Position numbers and translations under genes: made by a program
The notes under the pieces: generated by a model
The model's input: only the letters and a program-made list of their open reading frames with translations
Database searches by the model: none
Told to the model about the DNA's origin: nothing
DNA from: Phytobacter diazotrophicus
GTDB taxonomy: Bacteria; Pseudomonadota; Gammaproteobacteria; Enterobacterales; Enterobacteriaceae
Direction: 5' to 3'
DNA length: 64,000 nt
Assembly: GCA_004346725.1 (NCBI GenBank)
Contig: SMDE01000017.1
Coordinates: forward strand, 1 to 64,000
Part shown: positions 28,949 through 39,980 of the stretch, piece by piece
Position numbering within the stretch: the first letter of the stretch is position 1
Layout of the letters: the number at the start of each line of letters is the position of its first letter

Positions 28949-30520
28949 TTACTTTAGCGAAGGTGGCTGCGCAACCCAGGCTTTAAACTCCTGCGGCGGC
29001 AGAGCCTTCGCAAAATGCCAACCCTGACAGTACTGCACGCCACGCTTAAGTAACCAGGTTACCTGTTCTGCTGTTTCCACCCCTTCCGCGATAATTTTCA
29101 GGCGCAAACTGTGTGCCATCTCAATGATGTGTTCAGCGATCAGGTGGCTGGTACTATTGGTCGTCAACGTATCGATAAAGGATTTATCAATTTTTAAAAT
29201 ATCGACGTTGAGGGAGTACAGGTTGTGCAAGTTCGAGTAACCGGTGCCGAAGTCATCTATCGCCACCTCGTAACCCGCATGGCGAAACGCCTGAATGACC
29301 GGCGTGGTTTTAGGAACATCAATAAACCCACGCTCGGTTACTTCAATTTTAATTTGTTCTGCGCGTACAGAATGTTCCCTGGTTTTATTGGTAATAAGTG
29401 CAATCAGGCGGGAAGAATGGAAATCGACGGCTGACAGATTAATCGAAATATAAAGATGCGGCCATGCTGCTAAGAATTCTCCTAGATCATTAAAGACTTC
29501 ATCAACGACATAATCGGTAACCCGCTCAATCATTCCTTCTTTCTCTGCCAGCGGAATAAATTCCGCCGGGCTCATTACCGGACCATTAAAACCCGGCCAG
29601 CGCAATAATGCTTCAGCGCCTACGCATTGGCCGTTTTTGATATCAATAATGGGCTGGTAATGAAGTTCAAGCTGGTGTTTGGTTAATGCTCTGTGCAGCA
29701 TTCGTCGTGGAGAGTTAAACTCCTGCCGTGTTCGCGACCACATCAATAAAATAATAATGCTACAAATCATGCCTAACGGCAGTGTTAATGTCGCCTGATG
29801 ATAAAGATACTGAAAATAAGTGTCGCTGGAGGTCGAAACAATGATTGCAATGGGACGTTTATCAGAATGGTCTATTGTGTAAAAACGACCATTCTCTTGA
29901 AAAGTAAGGTCATTTTTACGGACGAGCTTATCCAGCGTTTGTAGATCGGCCTGATCACTGACGGAAAAAAAGAGACCCGTTACCGTATCGTAAATACCAT
30001 AAGCCAGCGTGCTGTCGTCTGACATCACCTCGCTGTAGGAAAGCGGATTGACTACCGCGACATAATTTCCTTTCTGCATATAGACCATTTTATATCCGGG
30101 ATAAAATGGCGTATCACGATAGTAATAAATAGAGATGGCTGGCTTTTTTTTATACTCGGGAGGCGAAATAGCATACGATTGCGTAGGGTAAAAAGCTGTC
30201 GAGCATAAAAACTGTTCGCCGCGCGCGTATATTAAATCGGCAACATACAGGCTACCGCGAATGATATTGAGCATGTAGCTACGATGCTCAGGGGAACAAA
30301 CTTGACCGTGATATTTCTCAGCGGCGCTTCGGGCCAGGTCGACTTGTCCGATAACCCGTTCAGTTTTATCTAAAGCAAGTTGCGCAAAAGAACGAAGATG
30401 GATACCTGTTTCTTTTACTGCACGGATGTGCGCAAACCATAGCGACAGCATCACCGGTAGGAGCACTACCATGATGATCCCGACGACTCTCAGCATCTTA
30501 CGCTGCGCGCTATGATTCAT
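28949..30520 (-). CDS. pdeC: Membrane c-di-GMP phosphodiesterase PdeC (YjcC)
   Basis: The 523-residue protein has a membrane segment near residues 11-30, a periplasmic CSS-motif domain to about 238, a second membrane segment near 240-262, and a cytoplasmic EAL domain (GAEALLRW, the metal-binding [25 protein letters not shown]). It degrades c-di-GMP. Periplasmic Cys75 and Cys106 correspond to the pair whose disulfide state, set by DsbA/DsbB, controls the E. coli enzyme. It is in its E. coli place beside soxS, but here a diguanylate cyclase gene follows on the same strand. Confidence 0.94.
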   Translation of the reverse strand: MNHSAQRKMLRVVGIIMVVLLPVMLSLWFAHIRAVKETGIHLRSFAQLALDKTERVIGQVDLARSAAEKYHGQVCSPEHRSYMLNIIRGSLYVADLIYARGEQFLCSTAFYPTQSYAISPPEYKKKPAISIYYYRDTPFYPGYKMVYMQKGNYVAVVNPLSYSEVMSDDSTLAYGIYDTVTGLFFSVSDQADLQTLDKLVRKNDLTFQENGRFYTIDHSDKRPIAIIVSTSSDTYFQYLYHQATLTLPLGMICSIIILLMWSRTRQEFNSPRRMLHRALTKHQLELHYQPIIDIKNGQCVGAEALLRWPGFNGPVMSPAEFIPLAEKEGMIERVTDYVVDEVFNDLGEFLAAWPHLYISINLSAVDFHSSRLIALITNKTREHSVRAEQIKIEVTERGFIDVPKTTPVIQAFRHAGYEVAIDDFGTGYSNLHNLYSLNVDILKIDKSFIDTLTTNSTSHLIAEHIIEMAHSLRLKIIAEGVETAEQVTWLLKRGVQYCQGWHFAKALPPQEFKAWVAQPPSLK

Positions 30521-30860
30521 TTCCGCCTATATCCCTGCATTTAGTGTGCCTGTAATGAAGGCAGGATGCTTTGATAAACAGGTGATTACGTTGCATGAAT
30601 CATACGACATTAGCAACTTACTTTTTTCATTAAAAACCTAATATTTGGTTATGACGATAATATTTGCCCGTAAGGCAAACTAAAAGTATGCGTTGTGTTT
30701 ATATTAAGGAAAATATTTATCCAGTCGCCAGTCAGGGTTTTTAGTTTACGCAACAGACAATAGTTGATTAAGTCAAACTCTCCGCAGGATAAAAAAAAGA
30801 CAGGCCGATCGGGTATTTTTTCATCTATTGCATAGCCATCCGGAAGGAAGCCGGGAATAT
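30521..30860. other. AT-rich intergenic region between pdeC and the diguanylate cyclase
   Basis: This 340-bp gap has no coding frame that I would support. It contains one small hairpin TTTGCC-CGTAA-GGCAAA near 30664-30680. On the minus strand it should hold the end of the diguanylate cyclase transcript and the pdeC promoter, but I cannot point to a clear -35/-10 pair. The AT content is above that of the neighbouring genes. Confidence 0.5.
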
Positions 30861-32264
30861 TTATAAAATTGCTTCTGCAATCACAGTTCGGCTACGCCCG
30901 GTACGCTTCGCATCGTACAGCGCATCGTCCGCAAGCGTAAGCAAAACTGAAGTATCGGACACCCCTCCGGTGACAAACACAACACCTGCGCTAAAGGATA
31001 AGGTTATCTTTTCATCCCCGTTAAAAAGCGGTTTATCGACCAGCGCAGCGCGAATTTTTTGGCTAAAACGCAGCGCAGTCTGACTGTCAGTTTGCGGTAA
31101 TAAAATCAGAAATTCCTCTCCTCCCAGACGACCTAACGCGCAGTCCGGCGTGCTGAGCTCACGGATTTTCTCGCAGAAATGGCGCAGTGCCGCATCGCCT
31201 GTTAGGTGGCCCCAGCGATCGTTGATGTTTTTAAAATGGTCCAGGTCCAACATGAGGATACTGAAATGACTATCGGGATCTCCCGGTTCACAGGCGGCAA
31301 GCGCCTCTCTGAACTGCCGTAATATAGAGAACCTATTAAAGCACCCCGTCAGGTCATCAGTCGTCGCTTTCACCGCCAGTTGCTGCTCGGCCTTCTTACG
31401 TTCGGTAATGTCCAGCCCGATACTGAGAATGGATTTATCCGGGAGCAAAATATTTGACCACAATACGGTTAATACTTCGCCCGTGCGCCTTACCGGATGC
31501 CATTCATACATATCGACAGCAGGCGAAGCGCTGACAGAAGCCCGGACCTTATGACGGACCTCATCATCAGGGAAAAATAATGCTAATGGATCAGGTTGAC
31601 AGTTTAACTCCTCAATTGACCAACCAAACAGCCGTTCGCACTCCCCATTCCATAATATACAGCGGTTGTTTTTATCAAATGAATTCATTAATACAGGGGC
31701 ACGATCAAATAAGACTTTATATTGCGCAACAATGCGATGCATTTCTCTGGTCATGCGCTCTTTAGCAATAATACCGGCGAGATAATCTTTTAATTTCTCG
31801 ACAAGAATGATCACCACACTTTTAATGATACTCATTGAAAATAACGGCTGCGGAAACGCCAGGAAGAAATATCCCTCTACCCCATGAGCGCTTGAAATTA
31901 ATTTACAGAGAATACCGCCATGGAATTTATCAGCAGCATGGTGAGTAGGAGAAAATAATATTGTACCAACCTGCCGTCGCCAACAGATAACACGCCACGC
32001 ATGTTGATTGCGCCGCAATTGCGACTGTTCCAGAAAGGTTTGCGCATCGCCCAGGGTGCATGGAATCTGCCCCGCGCTCTCATGCTGGAAATCTCCATCC
32101 TGCTCTACCACAACCCAGGAGAGCGTTGAACCTACGGCACTATTAATTGCCTGTAAAATTTCTTTTAGCGTGCGTTGTGCACTGAAGCATGGCATCAACT
32201 TCGCCAGGATAGTAAGCGCCACCGCGCCATCATCCACAGGAATGGCGGTATTTTCTTTTTTCAT
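30861..32264 (-). CDS. Diguanylate cyclase with GAF-like and PAS sensor domains
   Basis: The 467-residue protein appears soluble. An N-terminal region (about 15-170) resembles a GAF domain, a PAS domain follows (about 180-300; YKVLFDRAPVLMNSFDKNNR...SIGLDITERKKAEQ), then a GGDEF domain with TTDDLTGCFNR and the active-site GGEEF. It should make c-di-GMP. The RxxD inhibitory site expected just upstream of GGEEF is absent (TPDC there), so product inhibition is probably lacking. It lies next to the phosphodiesterase gene pdeC, and K-12 has no gene at this place. The signal sensed is unknown. Confidence 0.88.
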   Translation of the reverse strand: MKKENTAIPVDDGAVALTILAKLMPCFSAQRTLKEILQAINSAVGSTLSWVVVEQDGDFQHESAGQIPCTLGDAQTFLEQSQLRRNQHAWRVICWRRQVGTILFSPTHHAADKFHGGILCKLISSAHGVEGYFFLAFPQPLFSMSIIKSVVIILVEKLKDYLAGIIAKERMTREMHRIVAQYKVLFDRAPVLMNSFDKNNRCILWNGECERLFGWSIEELNCQPDPLALFFPDDEVRHKVRASVSASPAVDMYEWHPVRRTGEVLTVLWSNILLPDKSILSIGLDITERKKAEQQLAVKATTDDLTGCFNRFSILRQFREALAACEPGDPDSHFSILMLDLDHFKNINDRWGHLTGDAALRHFCEKIRELSTPDCALGRLGGEEFLILLPQTDSQTALRFSQKIRAALVDKPLFNGDEKITLSFSAGVVFVTGGVSDTSVLLTLADDALYDAKRTGRSRTVIAEAIL

Positions 32265-32817
32265 TTTTTTTCAGTCACAGATGATTAAACACCGGACCAT
32301 ACCCACAATGAGCTGTACAGGAAAAACGAAAAGCTAAATTCCGATGACCAACGCTGATTTACAAAAAATGCAGCGAAATGCGTTTAAAAGACGCCAGCTG
32401 AGGATATATCCATGCAGATCAGAAATCTGAAAAGTGACATTCAGATATATATAGCTATTCGATCAAGAATAATCGATGTTCCGAAAAGTGCCAACCCAGG
32501 CAAAATAGGCAAAAAATCATAAAGTGACTATCTTTTTGAATTTATTAGCATTCTTATTCTTCATAGCAAAACGCTATCATCACGCCCGGTTAACCCCTAC
32601 GCCCTCTAACAAAATGCCCCTTTGCACAGAAAATTTTGCTCATTTGCACACTGGCGAATAAAAGAACAAATGTGATATAGTTCACACATTCTTGAGACAG
32701 GGAACACTGTTTCAATGTAGAACGTTACTTCTGCAGATTTTCTGCGCCTGCACACATCGCTCAGGCTCATGGCGTCACCCACCTGTGCCTGAAAGTTTTC
32801 TTTCGAGGATCGTTTTC
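32265..32817. promoter_or_regulatory. Long AT-rich regulatory region upstream of yjcB and the cyclase gene, with a consensus CRP site
   Basis: This 550-bp gap separates divergent genes. TGTGATATAGTTCACA at 32671-32686 is a perfect 16-base CRP consensus site, about 130 bp upstream of the yjcB ATG. TTGAGA at 32692 could be a -35 element for yjcB. The leader after it folds into TCAGGC/GCCTGA (about 32760-32792). I see no other gene; short frames here are not convincing. Confidence 0.65.
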
Positions 32818-33099
32818 ATGGCTACATTAACCACCAGTGTCGTTCTTCTTCGTTGGCAGATACTGAGTGCAGTGCTGATGTTTATGGCCAGCACATTGAA
32901 CATTCGCTTTCGTAAAGCAGATTATATTGGTCTGGCTGTGATAAGCAGCGGCCTTGGTCTGGTAGCAGCCTGCTGGTTTGCAACGGGCCTGCTGGGCATT
33001 ACGATGGTCGATGTCCATGCCGTCTGGCACAACGTCATCAATATCATGACGGAGATGTCAGAGAAATCTTCCCCCGAATGGCCGATGGTGATTACCTGA
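32818..33099 (+). CDS. yjcB: Small inner-membrane protein YjcB
   Basis: The 93-residue protein has three hydrophobic segments (about residues 7-25, 34-52 and 55-68) and a hydrophilic tail. It matches E. coli YjcB closely (MATLTT start, LRWQ, STLNIRFR, GLAVISSGLG). The function is not known. The frame is open 42 codons upstream, but GAGGATC in front of the ATG at 32818 and the E. coli length decide the start. The long CRP-containing leader suggests complex regulation. Confidence 0.9.
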   Translation: MATLTTSVVLLRWQILSAVLMFMASTLNIRFRKADYIGLAVISSGLGLVAACWFATGLLGITMVDVHAVWHNVINIMTEMSEKSSPEWPMVIT

Positions 33100-33118
33100 C
33101 AGTAAACCCTTCTTTAGT

Positions 33119-33146
33119 AAAAAAGCTCCCGCGTGGAGCTTTTTTA
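33119..33146 (+). terminator. Rho-independent terminator of yjcB
   Basis: AAAAAAGCTCC-CGCGT-GGAGCTTTTTT forms a stem with flanking A and T runs, 20 bp after the yjcB stop. Confidence 0.88.
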
Positions 33147-33196
33147 TTGTCAAAAATCCGCTGACACGAAAAGAGACAAATAACGTCGGCGGGTAA

Positions 33197-33225
33197 CAAA
33201 AAACCCCGCAGTGCGGGGTTTTTGT
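33197..33225 (-). terminator. Terminator of ssb
   Basis: ACAAAAAACCCCGC-AGT-GCGGGGTTTTTGT is a near-perfect hairpin with T runs on both strands, about 50 bp past the ssb stop. It may act in both directions. Confidence 0.85.
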
Positions 33226-33273
33226 CGATACGTTTCCCATACGGGTCGCGCTGATAAGGCCGATGGCCTGCAC

Positions 33274-33810
33274 TCAGAACGGAATATCGTCGTCGAAGTC
33301 CATCGGCGGTTCGTTAGACGGTGCCGGCGCAGACTGCTGTGGGCGAGACTGCGCGCCGCCGCTGAACTGGTTACCGCCCTGCGGCTGCTGAGGTTGGCCC
33401 CAACCGCCCTGCTGGCCCTGGCCGCCGCCCATATTGCCGCCAGCCGGAGCACCGCCACCCTGACGGCCACCGAGCATCTGCATGGTGCCGCCCACGTTAA
33501 CCACGACTTCGGTGGTGTATTTCTCGGCACCGGACTGATCGGTCCATTTGCGGGTACGCAGTTGACCCTCAATGTAGACCTGAGAACCTTTACGCAGGTA
33601 CTCACCGGCCACTTCTGCCAGTTTGCCGAACAGCACAACGCGGTGCCATTCAGTCTGCTCTTTCATTTCACCGGTCGCTTTATCACGCCAGGATTCGGAA
33701 GTCGCCAGCGTAATGTTGGCCACTGCACCACCACTCGGCATATAGCGTACTTCCGGGTCCTGGCCCAGATTACCGACGAGAATCACCTTGTTTACGCCTC
33801 TGCTGGCCAT
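33274..33810 (-). CDS. ssb: Single-stranded DNA-binding protein
   Basis: The 178-residue protein coats single-stranded DNA in replication, repair and recombination. The N-terminal OB fold ([22 protein letters not shown]) is followed by a Gly/Gln-rich linker from about residue 115 and the acidic partner-binding tip DFDDDIPF. Its length is the same as in E. coli. The frame extends 47 codons upstream, but the ATG at 33810 follows CAGGAGACA. It is divergent from uvrA, and the shared gap holds a LexA box. Confidence 0.97.
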   Translation of the reverse strand: MASRGVNKVILVGNLGQDPEVRYMPSGGAVANITLATSESWRDKATGEMKEQTEWHRVVLFGKLAEVAGEYLRKGSQVYIEGQLRTRKWTDQSGAEKYTTEVVVNVGGTMQMLGGRQGGGAPAGGNMGGGQGQQGGWGQPQQPQGGNQFSGGAQSRPQQSAPAPSNEPPMDFDDDIPF

Positions 33811-33956
33811 GATCGTGTCTCCTGAAAACATTTCTAAATAGTGTAAGCGCGGGAGTGTACCATTTCCATGCGACATGTTCATAGCTGCGAAGGATCTTCC
33901 AGAGTTGTCGCGCGGACTCAACATTGTTGCACATCCCCTCTGAATTTGCATTCCAA

Positions 33957-33976
33957 TACTGTATATCCAGCCAGTT
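33957..33976. promoter_or_regulatory. LexA (SOS) box between ssb and uvrA
   Basis: TACTGTATATCCAGCCAGTT contains CTG-N10-CAG and the TACTGTATAT half of the consensus. In E. coli LexA represses uvrA, and partly ssb, from a site in this gap. Confidence 0.9.
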
Positions 33977-34061
33977 TAAATTGTGTCATAATTAGCCGTT
34001 TCTGACCGCTGGTTGTCCTTCCAATCGACCAGGCATGCCGAGTTATTACCGGGAAAGGTGA

Positions 34062-36887
34062 ATGGATAAGATCGAAGTACGGGGCGCGCGCACCCATAAT
34101 CTCAAAAACATCAACCTCGTCATTCCACGCGACAAATTGATTGTCGTTACCGGTCTGTCGGGTTCGGGTAAATCGTCACTGGCTTTCGACACTCTGTATG
34201 CCGAAGGGCAGCGTCGCTACGTTGAGTCTCTTTCCGCTTATGCCCGTCAGTTTCTTTCGCTGATGGAAAAGCCTGACGTTGACCACATTGAAGGGCTCTC
34301 TCCTGCTATTTCTATCGAGCAGAAGTCGACCTCGCATAACCCGCGTTCCACCGTCGGGACCATTACCGAAATTCACGACTATCTGCGTCTGTTGTTTGCT
34401 CGCGTAGGTGAACCGCGCTGCCCGGACCATGACGTTCCGCTGGCGGCACAGACCGTGAGCCAGATGGTCGACAATGTGCTGGCGCAGCCGGAAGGCAAAC
34501 GTCTGATGCTGCTGGCGCCGGTAATCAAAGAACGTAAAGGTGAACACACCAAAACGCTGGAAAACCTGGCAAGCCAGGGTTATATCCGCGCGCGTATTGA
34601 CGGTGAAGTCTGCGACCTTTCCGATCCGCCGAAGCTGGAGCTGCAAAAGAAACACACCATTGAAGTCGTGATTGACCGCTTTAAAGTGCGCGAGGATCTG
34701 GCGCAGCGTCTGGCAGAGTCCTTCGAAACGGCGCTGGAGCTTTCCGGTGGCACGGCAGTGGTCGCCGACATGGACGATCCCAAAGCCGAAGAGCTGCTTT
34801 TCTCGGCCAACTTCGCCTGCCCGATTTGCGGCTACAGCATGCGCGAGCTGGAACCGCGCCTGTTCTCGTTCAACAACCCGGCAGGCGCCTGCCCGACCTG
34901 TGACGGGCTCGGCGTGCAGCAGTATTTCGACCCTGACCGCGTGATTCAGAACCCCGAGCTGTCGCTGGCGGGTGGCGCAATTCGCGGCTGGGATCGCCGT
35001 AACTTCTACTATTTCCAGATGCTGAAATCGCTGGCGGACCACTACAAATTTGATGTGGAAGCGCCGTGGGACAGCCTCAGCCCAACCGTGCATAAAGTGG
35101 TGCTGTTCGGGTCCGGCAAAGAGAGTATTGAATTCAAGTACATGAACGATCGTGGCGATACCTCCGTGCGCCGCCATCCGTTCGAAGGCGTGCTGCACAA
35201 TATGGAACGTCGCTATAAAGAGACGGAATCCAGCGCGGTACGCGAAGAGCTGGCGAAATTTATCAGCAACCGTCCCTGCGCCACTTGCGACGGTACGCGC
35301 CTGCGCCGCGAGGCCCGCCATGTTTTCGTTGAAAATACGCCGCTGCCGACCATCTCGGACATGAGCATCGGTCACGCTATGGACTTCTTCAATAACCTGA
35401 AGCTGTCCGGCCAGCGCGCGAAAATCGCTGAAAAAGTACTCAAAGAGATTGGCGATCGCCTGAAATTCCTGGTGAACGTCGGTCTGAATTACCTGACGCT
35501 TTCCCGTTCCGCGGAAACCCTTTCCGGCGGTGAGGCTCAACGTATCCGTCTGGCAAGCCAGATTGGCGCAGGTCTGGTGGGCGTCATGTATGTGCTGGAT
35601 GAGCCGTCAATCGGCCTGCATCAGCGTGATAACGAACGTCTGCTCGGTACGCTGATCCACCTGCGTAATCTCGGCAACACGGTCATCGTGGTCGAACATG
35701 ATGAAGATGCCATTCGCGCCGCAGATCATGTGATCGATATTGGCCCCGGCGCAGGGGTGCATGGTGGTCAGGTCGTCGCCGAAGGCCCGCTGGAGGCGAT
35801 TATGGCAGTGCCTGAATCCCTCACCGGGCAGTATATGAGCGGCAAACGCCAGATCGCCGTCCCGAAAAATCGCGTTAAAGCCGATCCGGAAAAAGTGCTT
35901 AAACTGACGGGCGCGCGCGGCAATAACCTGAAAGACGTGACGCTGACGCTACCGGTAGGGCTGTTCACCTGTATTACCGGTGTTTCCGGTTCGGGTAAAT
36001 CTACCCTGATTAACGACACGCTGTTCCCGATCGCTCAGCGCCAGTTAAACGGTGCCACCATCGCCGAACCCGCGCCTTATCGTGATATTCAGGGGCTGGA
36101 ACATTTCGACAAAGTGATCGATATCGACCAGAGCCCGATTGGCCGTACGCCACGTTCCAATCCGGCGACCTATACCGGCGTTTTCACCCCAGTTCGTGAA
36201 CTGTTTGCCGGCGTGCCGGAATCCCGTTCGCGCGGCTACACCCCAGGGCGTTTCAGTTTTAACGTCCGTGGTGGACGCTGCGAAGCCTGTCAGGGTGATG
36301 GCGTAATCAAAGTTGAGATGCACTTCCTGCCGGATATCTACGTGCCGTGCGACCAGTGCAAAGGCAAGCGCTATAACCGCGAAACGCTGGAGATTAAATA
36401 CAAAGGCAAAACCATCCATGAAGTGCTGGATATGACCATCGAAGAAGCCCGTGAATTCTTTGATGCCGTCCCGGCGCTGGCGCGCAAGCTGCAAACATTG
36501 ATGGACGTGGGCCTGACGTACATCCGTCTGGGTCAGTCAGCCACCACGCTTTCCGGCGGTGAGGCGCAGCGCGTGAAGCTGGCGCGCGAGCTGTCGAAAC
36601 GTGGCACCGGCCAAACGCTCTATATTCTGGATGAACCGACCACCGGCCTGCACTTTGCCGATATTCAGCAACTGCTGGACGTTCTGCACCAGTTGCGTGA
36701 CCAGGGCAATACCATCGTGGTCATTGAGCATAACCTGGACGTCATCAAAACCGCAGACTGGATTGTCGATCTCGGTCCGGAAGGCGGCAGCGGAGGCGGG
36801 GAAATTCTCGTGTCCGGCACACCAGAAACCGTCGCCGAGTGTGAAGCCTCACACACGGCGCGATTCCTGAAACCGATGCTGAAATAA
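34062..36887 (+). CDS. uvrA: Excinuclease ABC subunit A
   Basis: The 941-residue damage-recognition ATPase of nucleotide excision repair is one residue longer than E. coli UvrA. It has two ABC modules: P-loops GLSGSGKSS (about residue 31) and GVSGSGKST (about 640), and signature motifs [12 protein letters not shown] and [12 protein letters not shown]. Two zinc modules are visible, CPICGY...CPTCDG and CEACQG...CPCDQCKG-like around 740. It loads UvrB at lesions. An SOS box lies upstream. Confidence 0.98.
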   Translation: MDKIEVRGARTHNLKNINLVIPRDKLIVVTGLSGSGKSSLAFDTLYAEGQRRYVESLSAYARQFLSLMEKPDVDHIEGLSPAISIEQKSTSHNPRSTVGTITEIHDYLRLLFARVGEPRCPDHDVPLAAQTVSQMVDNVLAQPEGKRLMLLAPVIKERKGEHTKTLENLASQGYIRARIDGEVCDLSDPPKLELQKKHTIEVVIDRFKVREDLAQRLAESFETALELSGGTAVVADMDDPKAEELLFSANFACPICGYSMRELEPRLFSFNNPAGACPTCDGLGVQQYFDPDRVIQNPELSLAGGAIRGWDRRNFYYFQMLKSLADHYKFDVEAPWDSLSPTVHKVVLFGSGKESIEFKYMNDRGDTSVRRHPFEGVLHNMERRYKETESSAVREELAKFISNRPCATCDGTRLRREARHVFVENTPLPTISDMSIGHAMDFFNNLKLSGQRAKIAEKVLKEIGDRLKFLVNVGLNYLTLSRSAETLSGGEAQRIRLASQIGAGLVGVMYVLDEPSIGLHQRDNERLLGTLIHLRNLGNTVIVVEHDEDAIRAADHVIDIGPGAGVHGGQVVAEGPLEAIMAVPESLTGQYMSGKRQIAVPKNRVKADPEKVLKLTGARGNNLKDVTLTLPVGLFTCITGVSGSGKSTLINDTLFPIAQRQLNGATIAEPAPYRDIQGLEHFDKVIDIDQSPIGRTPRSNPATYTGVFTPVRELFAGVPESRSRGYTPGRFSFNVRGGRCEACQGDGVIKVEMHFLPDIYVPCDQCKGKRYNRETLEIKYKGKTIHEVLDMTIEEAREFFDAVPALARKLQTLMDVGLTYIRLGQSATTLSGGEAQRVKLARELSKRGTGQTLYILDEPTTGLHFADIQQLLDVLHQLRDQGNTIVVIEHNLDVIKTADWIVDLGPEGGSGGGEILVSGTPETVAECEASHTARFLKPMLK

Positions 36888-36900
36888 TCTTCCGGGCTGA

Positions 36901-37269
36901 TTACGCCCTGGATGATGCGGAGTAAAGCTGTTGCCTGATCTGTTCAGGCAACAGTTCTATCGCCTGTTTGTATGAGGCGTCCACAAGGTAGTAAATCTGT
37001 GAATCCGGGAGCGAGCCGTCGAGATAGACGGTGCTCCAGTGCGCTTTGTTCAGGTGTTTGCTTGGGCGCACGTCGCTATGCTGCTGACGCAGTAATTCAG
37101 CCAGTTCCGGGCTGGTTTTCAAGGACGCTGCCGGGCGGCCTTCCACCTCTTTCACCATCGCAAACAGCACGTCAGACACTTTTATCTGCGTGGCCTTCCA
37201 GTCGCTGTGTACGCTCTGCTCTGCACCCGGCTTCGCCATGCAATACTGCAATAACTCCGAAATTGTCAT
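36901..37269 (-). CDS. yjbR: MmcQ/YjbR family DNA-binding protein
   Basis: The 122-residue protein has the MmcQ/YjbR (CyaY-like) pattern: LLQYCMAKPGAEQSV, KVSDVLFAMVKEV, VRPSKHLNKAHWSTVYLDGS. The fold is thought to bind DNA, but its role is not established. The ATG at 37269 follows AAGGGGAATAAAG; the longer frame upstream is not needed. It starts 2 bp after the yjbQ stop, so the two form a unit. The C terminus differs from E. coli and is slightly longer. Confidence 0.88.
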   Translation of the reverse strand: MTISELLQYCMAKPGAEQSVHSDWKATQIKVSDVLFAMVKEVEGRPAASLKTSPELAELLRQQHSDVRPSKHLNKAHWSTVYLDGSLPDSQIYYLVDASYKQAIELLPEQIRQQLYSASSRA

Positions 37270-37271
37270 CT

Positions 37272-37688
37272 TTATTCCCCTTGTAGCGTCGCGATGATTT
37301 TTCGCGAACCGCCGTGGATACGATGCTCTCCCAGCCAAATCCCCTGCCACGTCCCAAGCTGAACGCGCCCCCTGGCGACAGGAAGTAATAACGACACACC
37401 CAGCATGGAAGACTTGATATGCGAAGGCATATCGTCCGCGCCTTCGTAGTCATGCTCGTAGTGGGCGTTATCCGGCACCGCTCGCAGAAAATGCTGCTCC
37501 ATATCGTGACGTACGGTGGGGTCACAGTTTTCATTGAGGGTGAGAGAAGCGGAAGTATGCTGGAGGAGCAGATGCAACAAGCCTGTTCTGATGCGGGACA
37601 GATCGCGGATCTGCCCCAGCACCTCATCAGTGATCAGATGAAACCCCCGGGGTTTTGCCCCGAGAACAAGAGTCTGTTGATACCGCAT
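37272..37688 (-). CDS. yjbQ: YjbQ family protein (secondary thiamine-phosphate synthase type)
   Basis: The 138-residue protein belongs to UPF0047. It has the conserved [27 protein letters not shown] and [14 protein letters not shown] regions. Family members show weak thiamine-phosphate synthase activity; the normal role is unclear. It is followed by yjbR with a 2-bp gap, as in E. coli. Confidence 0.9.
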   Translation of the reverse strand: MRYQQTLVLGAKPRGFHLITDEVLGQIRDLSRIRTGLLHLLLQHTSASLTLNENCDPTVRHDMEQHFLRAVPDNAHYEHDYEGADDMPSHIKSSMLGVSLLLPVARGRVQLGTWQGIWLGEHRIHGGSRKIIATLQGE

Positions 37689-37791
37689 CTGCTGCTTCCT
37701 TTTAAAAGACGAATCTTTTTAAGTGTGCAGCAAGTCGGCGAAAGGTAAAACCCGACAGAACAGATTTGCTTAAAAAAACAACAATTCAATC

Positions 37792-38496
37792 TTAATATTC
37801 GGAATTTACGATCACCTCTTCACCAAACGCCCCGGCTTGTGGCAGCGGGCGGTAGGTTGAATTCGAAGCGCGCAGGATACGTATCGGGCGGGCTTCACTC
37901 CCTTTCGCCGCCGTAATGTCTTCATCCGAATCGCCGTAAAAGATTTTGATTTGCTTGTCGGCCAGCCACTGCGTCTTGCTGTTTTGCCCGTCTTTCACCC
38001 CGGCAAAAATCACCGGATTCATATTCGCCGCCGGAATCAAAAAATCATCCTGCAAGGTTTTGGTCACGCTTTCCGTCGCCGTCTGCGTGCGTCCGGTAAT
38101 GAAGTAAATGCTGTCGCCGCGTTTCACATGTAGCGCGATCAGCGCCCGCGCGATCTCTTTTGGAATACTGAACTCATCCCAGCCGTTGTTCATTTTCTCC
38201 CAGAACTCCGGGTTCTGGAGATAGGCTTCACTATCCGGGGAGTACATTTTTTTACCGCGCCAGAAGCCGGGGCTGGAAAACAGGACCGTATCGTCGATAT
38301 CAAACCCGACGGCCATCGGTGGGCGGTCCACCAGGCTGTGTTCGATCTGTGCGACGGAGACCCAGTGAATGGGCGCTTGTTCGGCCAGTTTGGCAACGTT
38401 GGTGCCTGTGCTATCCGGAGTCGGCGTAGAAGCCTGAGCAAAGAAAGCACCGGTGAGCGAAAACGATAAGCAGAGGGCTAATGTGAACTTTCGCAT
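37792..38496 (-). CDS. aphA: Class B acid phosphatase / phosphotransferase AphA
   Basis: The 234-residue periplasmic enzyme hydrolyses phosphomonoesters such as nucleotides. A signal peptide covers about the first 23 residues (cleavage after FAQA). The HAD-family DDDD signature appears as [12 protein letters not shown] near residue 66, and [13 protein letters not shown] near 180 holds the C-terminal Asp pair. E. coli AphA is 237 residues and magnesium dependent. The gene stands alone between yjbQ and tyrB. Confidence 0.95.
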   Translation of the reverse strand: MRKFTLALCLSFSLTGAFFAQASTPTPDSTGTNVAKLAEQAPIHWVSVAQIEHSLVDRPPMAVGFDIDDTVLFSSPGFWRGKKMYSPDSEAYLQNPEFWEKMNNGWDEFSIPKEIARALIALHVKRGDSIYFITGRTQTATESVTKTLQDDFLIPAANMNPVIFAGVKDGQNSKTQWLADKQIKIFYGDSDEDITAAKGSEARPIRILRASNSTYRPLPQAGAFGEEVIVNSEY

Positions 38497-38644
38497 GTTT
38501 ATCCCTAAATTTTCAGTCCGTTATTGTCAGATAGCGTGCTAAGCATCAAAAAGCTCTCTGACCATACCCTCAGGGACGGGTGAAAGGAAGGCGTTTCTGC
38601 GGTTTCATCATCATAAACCGGAATATTTGTAGCAGGATCGCGCC

Positions 38645-38670
38645 ATTTTCCTCCCTGACGGGAGGAAAAT
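38645..38670. terminator. Perfect hairpin downstream of tyrB
   Basis: ATTTTCCTCCC-TGAC-GGGAGGAAAAT is an 11-bp perfect stem with a 4-base loop, 10 bp past the tyrB stop. There is no T run after the stem on either strand, so it is a 3'-end hairpin and not a canonical terminator. Confidence 0.55.
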
Positions 38671-38679
38671 ATGCGTCGT

Positions 38680-39873
38680 TTACATTACAGCAGCAAATGC
38701 CTGAGCAACGCGATGCACATTGCGGCTATTAAGCCCGGCAACGCACATACGCCCACTGGCAATGAGGTAGACACCAAACTCTTCACGCAGACGATCAACT
38801 TGTGCAGCACTCAGACCGGTGTAGCTGAACATGCCGCGCTGTTTAAGCAGATAGTCAAAGTTTCGCCCCGGAACGGCCTCTTTCAGCACGTTCACCAGCT
38901 CCTGACGCATAGCCAGAATGCGTGTACGCATTGTCTCGACCTCTGCCAGCCATGAGGCTTTCAGCGCCGTATCGCCGAGCACCGTCGCAACAACCTGCGC
39001 ACCGAAATTCGGCGGACTGGAGTAGTTACGACGCACCGTCGCTTTCAACTGCCCCAGGACGCGAGAGGCCGTTTCCGCATCTTCGCAGACAATGGAGAGA
39101 CCGCCTACGCGCTCGCCATAGAGTGAGAAAATTTTGGAGAACGAGTTGCTAACCAGCGCCGGTAAACCCGCATCAGCAATCGCCCGGATCGCATAGGCGT
39201 CTTCTTCCATACCGCCGCCAAAGCCCTGGTAGGCAATGTCGAGGAAAGGAATCAGGTTGCGGGCTTTCAGCACGTTTACCACTTCATCCCACTGCGCATT
39301 CGTTAAATCTGAACCGGTTGGGTTGTGGCAGCACGGATGCAGCAAAACGATGCTCTTCTCCGGCAGGGTAGCGAGTTTTTCCAGCAGCGCGGTAACGCGC
39401 ACGCCATTGGTTTCACTGTCGAACCAGGGATAGGTGCTGACCTTAAAGCCCGCGCCTTCAAAAATGGCGACATGGTTTTCCCAGGTGGGATCGCTGACCC
39501 ACACACCGGAATCCGGGAAGTAGCGTTTCAGGAAATCAGCACCCACTTTGAGCGCACCGGAGCCGCCTAGTGTCTGGATCGTTGCAACGCGTTTTTGCGC
39601 CACCACCGGATGTTCAGCACCAAACAATAGCGGCACGATGGTGTGGCGATAAGTAGTCAGACCTTCCATCGGCAGATAGAGAGACGCACCCTGCGGCTGG
39701 GCATTGAGGCGGGCTTCCGCTTCGGCAACAGCCTGTAGCTGCGGGATGATGCCATCTTCGTTGTAATACAACCCGATGCTGAGGTTAACTTTGTCGCTGC
39801 GCGGGTCTTCTTTAAAACGCTCCATCAGGCTAAGGATGGGGTCGCCAGCGTAGGCGTCAACTTTTTGAAACAC
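38680..39873 (-). CDS. tyrB: Aromatic amino acid aminotransferase
   Basis: The 397-residue PLP enzyme transfers the amino group to phenylpyruvate, 4-hydroxyphenylpyruvate or 2-ketoisocaproate in Phe, Tyr and Leu synthesis. The Schiff-base lysine is in [14 protein letters not shown]. The protein aligns end to end with E. coli TyrB if translation starts at GTG 39873 ([12 protein letters not shown]). No ATG fits, and GGAG lies 11 bases upstream. An upstream in-frame extension to 40023 encodes repeat DNA and is spurious. Confidence 0.95.
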   Translation of the reverse strand: MFQKVDAYAGDPILSLMERFKEDPRSDKVNLSIGLYYNEDGIIPQLQAVAEAEARLNAQPQGASLYLPMEGLTTYRHTIVPLLFGAEHPVVAQKRVATIQTLGGSGALKVGADFLKRYFPDSGVWVSDPTWENHVAIFEGAGFKVSTYPWFDSETNGVRVTALLEKLATLPEKSIVLLHPCCHNPTGSDLTNAQWDEVVNVLKARNLIPFLDIAYQGFGGGMEEDAYAIRAIADAGLPALVSNSFSKIFSLYGERVGGLSIVCEDAETASRVLGQLKATVRRNYSSPPNFGAQVVATVLGDTALKASWLAEVETMRTRILAMRQELVNVLKEAVPGRNFDYLLKQRGMFSYTGLSAAQVDRLREEFGVYLIASGRMCVAGLNSRNVHRVAQAFAAVM

Positions 39874-39980
39874 GAGGTGGTTCTCCAGGTTTACAGTAGG
39901 AAGGATAAGACACAATAAACCGGAAGCGAGAGAAGGTCGAGCGGGATGTGTGTACTGCGTTTGGGCAGTGTCGTCTGATG

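Noticed and set aside
34176-35540. 454-codon minus-strand frame inside uvrA
   Set aside because: Antisense shadow of a highly conserved gene, with no recognisable domain.
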